Part shown: positions 16,087 through 17,394 of the stretch, one piece after another
Position numbering within the stretch: position 1 is the stretch's first letter
How the letters are laid out: each line of letters begins with the position of its first letter
Assembly (NCBI GenBank): GCA_900557645.1
Contig: USSZ01000023.1
Span: 1 to 17,394 of the forward strand
Direction of reading: 5' to 3'
Length of the DNA: 17,394 nt
From: an uncultured Eubacteriales bacterium
GTDB lineage: Bacteria; Bacillota; Clostridia; Christensenellales; UBA1242
The notes under the pieces: model-generated
Told to the model about the DNA's origin: nothing
The model's input: only the letters and a program-made list of their open reading frames with translations
Database searches by the model: none
Translations under genes and position numbers: made by a program

Positions 16087-16240
16087 AAATTTAAAAAAAT
16101 AATTTTAATTAATGAATTTTTAATAAAAATATTTAAATTAATTAAAAAAAATTAAAAATATTGGCGAAAAAATAAAATAAATTATAAATTAATTAAAAAA
16201 ATAAATATTTAATAAATAAATAATATTTTATTTTTATTAA
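16081..16240. other. Extremely AT-rich spacer
   Basis: Only 6 of 160 bases are G or C by count, four of them in the single GGCG at 16173-16176. It is built from runs of A/T with repeated TTAATTAA and AAATATTT words. No open frame is supported. It separates the PIN gene terminator from the spoIVA promoter. Confidence 0.8.
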
Positions 16241-16273
16241 AAAATGGCATGATTAAATCAAGCCATTTTTTTT
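16239..16273 (-). terminator. Intrinsic terminator of the PIN-like gene pair
   Basis: Arms 16239-16248 and 16262-16271 (AAAAAATGGC with GCCATTTTTT) pair perfectly. The inner part (TGAT/ATCA) extends the stem after one mismatch. It begins 28 nt beyond the stop codon at 16301. Confidence 0.85.
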
Positions 16274-16300
16274 ACTATTATATATTTTCAAATCATTCAA

Positions 16301-17062
16301 TTACTCTATTTCATTATCAACATCAAATTCTCCACTTAAGAAACAATCTTCTAATTCCCAAGCACCAGTAGACCGACTTTCATTATCTCCCAAAGAAATA
16401 AATTGATTGTTATCAATTTTATTTAATAGCGAATCAAATTGAGATATACTTATAGGCTTTGGAGTATAAAGTTTTGTTCCATGTGCCGTATAATAACCCT
16501 CTTGTCTGTTTATTTCTCTTATACCTTTTGCTCTGACATCTCCAAGCGAAGGATCTTTATAAAATATATAATCTTTTGAATTTGCAGTAACAAAATTGAC
16601 ATTAACTAATGTTGATTCAGCCATATTAAAAGCATCATTTGATGGAATACTTGCACGTTTTAAAGCATTAAATACTGCTTGCATTGGTGCTTTTTTAATA
16701 CTTCCATCATAACTTGTGTAATCTTTGCAATATCTATAAGCAAGTTTTTCAACTTTACTTGCTATTTCCTTATAATTCTGCATATCAATATTGTCAACAT
16801 AACAATTATCAATAATAAAATTCATTATATATTGTGAATGTTTATTTTCTTGATAAACATTATTTAAAATAAGCACTCTTATCTTATCTTTTCTCATAAA
16901 TTCATGGATTTTTAAAAAAGTATCTTTATATTTACAAAGAAGCCTATCTTCACTATTAGAAAAATCTATTTCTTTATTTTTACTTTTAAGTAAATCAAGA
17001 TGAGCAAGAGTTCTTATTACATCTGAATCAAAAGCAAAATAAATTGGCTTATTTCTTTCCAT
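16301..17062 (-). CDS. PIN-domain-like protein, putative RNase or toxin-like component
   Basis: This 253-aa protein is not a clear match to a named family. A PIN-nuclease pattern is visible. A first strand ends in acidic residues (YFAFDSDVI, D12/D14). A hydrophobic strand is followed by E72 (VLILNNVYQEN). The C-terminal half has D143 in SNDAFNMAES, then NVNFVTANSKDYIF with N161 and D164. In PIN domains four such acidic residues bind metal for RNA cleavage. It is about twice the size of a typical VapC toxin, with an insertion between the second and third motifs and an acidic tail (EFDVDNEIE). Its ATG at 17062 lies inside the end of the 53-aa gene upstream (14-nt overlap), so translation is probably coupled. 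It could instead be a housekeeping PIN-like protein with an unrelated small neighbour. The PIN call is moderate; the toxin role is inference. Confidence 0.55.
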   Translation of the reverse strand: MERNKPIYFAFDSDVIRTLAHLDLLKSKNKEIDFSNSEDRLLCKYKDTFLKIHEFMRKDKIRVLILNNVYQENKHSQYIMNFIIDNCYVDNIDMQNYKEIASKVEKLAYRYCKDYTSYDGSIKKAPMQAVFNALKRASIPSNDAFNMAESTLVNVNFVTANSKDYIFYKDPSLGDVRAKGIREINRQEGYYTAHGTKLYTPKPISISQFDSLLNKIDNNQFISLGDNESRSTGAWELEDCFLSGEFDVDNEIE

Positions 17063-17210
17063 TAGAATTCTCCTTTTTATTTTTAACTCTCACTTTATTC
17101 TTTTCGATAAATTCTGCAAACTCTTTATATTGTTCTTCTTTTGTTAATTTTTCTTTTTTCACAAGTTCATCATTTCTTTTTAAATCTTCAAAAAAATCCT
17201 TTTCGTCCAT
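17049..17210 (-). CDS. 53-aa highly charged protein, putative antitoxin-like partner
   Basis: The frame begins ATG 17210 after AAGGAGAG, an excellent ribosome binding site, and ends TAA at 17049, overlapping the PIN-like gene by 14 nt. The product starts MDEKDFFEDLKRND and is more than half Lys/Glu/Asp/Asn, predicted mostly helical with a basic tail. It has no domain I recognise and no membrane segment. Size, charge, first position and overlap are those of many antitoxins, though no ribbon-helix-helix, AbrB or Phd pattern is evident. It may equally be a small regulator or binding partner. The strong RBS and consensus -35 make it very likely to be a real gene. Confidence 0.7.
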   Translation of the reverse strand: MDEKDFFEDLKRNDELVKKEKLTKEEQYKEFAEFIEKNKVRVKNKKENSNGKK

Positions 17211-17217
17211 TTTCTCT

Positions 17218-17256
17218 CCTTTATAAAAGGATAATATAGATAAAGTTTTTTGTCAA
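17218..17256 (-). promoter_or_regulatory. Promoter of the small-protein / PIN-like pair, with an overlapping palindrome
   Basis: A perfect TTGACA (17251-17256), a 17-nt spacer and TATCCT (17228-17233) are read on the minus strand. CCTTTATAAAAGG (17218-17230), a near-palindrome (CCTTT/AAAGG), covers part of the -10, the predicted start and the first bases of the ribosome binding site. A repressor bound there would block transcription. Confidence 0.6.
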
Positions 17257-17257
17257 T

Positions 17258-17285
17258 ATAAAAAGAAGAGTTTTACCCTTCTTTC
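17258..17285 (-). terminator. Intrinsic terminator of the gene entering from the right edge
   Basis: In the minus-strand RNA, AAAGAAGGGU pairs with ACUCUUCUUU (17275-17284 with 17262-17271; ten pairs, one G-U) around a 3-nt loop, and the U-rich UUAUAUU follows. It lies just past the partial gene at the window edge. Confidence 0.7.
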
Positions 17286-17322
17286 TACGATTAAAATTTT
17301 ATTTTTTCATAATTTATTTAGT

Positions 17323-17394
17323 TTAATCTATCTTTTTTGCAACCCAGTTTGTAAGGTCAGATGATGTTGCTGGAGTTACCTTTGCTCCCCATGA
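17323..17394 (-). CDS. C-terminal end of an unidentified gene (partial)
   Basis: One minus-strand frame stays open from the window edge to TAA at 17323-17325, giving 23 residues starting SWGAKVTPATSSDLTN and ending VAKKID. A terminator follows 37 nt later, as expected for a gene end. The fragment is too short to identify, and the frame choice rests on the uninterrupted reading and the following terminator. Confidence 0.45.
   Translation of the reverse strand, partial: SWGAKVTPATSSDLTNWVAKKID

Noticed and set aside
16081..16240. AT-rich spacer as a replication origin
   Set aside because: No DnaA boxes (TTATCCACA-like) and no dnaA/dnaN neighbours are present.

Overview
The window looks like chromosomal DNA from a low-GC, endospore-forming Firmicute, probably an uncultured gut-type clostridium. 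The evidence is strongly AT-rich DNA, AGGAGG-like ribosome binding sites, a full spoIVA gene, a pcrA-ligA pair of Firmicute type, and a DUF6273-like domain of the kind common in gut clostridia. Apart from one odd chimeric reading frame, every convincing gene is on the minus strand, so transcription runs from right to left.

Layout in transcription order (right to left). At 17394-17323 the last 23 codons of an unidentified gene enter the window and end at a terminator. At 17210-16301 a 53-aa highly charged protein overlaps a 253-aa PIN-domain-like protein; the pair is organised like a toxin-antitoxin module and has its own promoter and terminator. An extremely AT-rich spacer (16081-16240) follows, then spoIVA (16032-14557) with a candidate sigma-E promoter and a strong terminator. 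Next come pcrA (14369-12084) and ligA (12083-10134), which abut as TAA-ATG and end at a terminator. A 684-aa leucine-rich-repeat protein with an unfamiliar C-terminal domain lies at 10008-7954.

The str operon starts from a perfect consensus promoter (TTGACA-17-TATAAT at 7857-7885). A leader of about 250 nt contains an intrinsic terminator before rpsL (7603-7223). Then come rpsG (7059-6586), fusA (6505-4433), a hairpin-rich spacer with a separate extended -10 promoter, and tuf (4143-2956), closed by a terminator. No rpoB/rpoC genes lie upstream; the LRR gene sits there instead.

The left end (1-2850) looks accessory. A plus-strand frame (1858-2778) joins the middle of a TatD nuclease to a DUF6273-like domain. 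Facing away from it, an ssb paralogue without the usual acidic tail (1685-1251) is followed 42 nt later by a membrane-anchored McrB-like AAA+ ATPase (1208 to beyond position 1).

Functionally, the core of the window is translation (S12, S7, EF-G, EF-Tu), DNA repair and replication (PcrA, LigA) and spore coat assembly (SpoIVA). The best candidates for undescribed biology are the rpsL leader attenuator, the PIN/small-protein pair, the SSB plus membrane McrB-like ATPase operon, and the LRR-CxCC protein. No tRNA, rRNA, CRISPR array or insertion sequence was seen. All calls come from reading the sequence; no database search was run.
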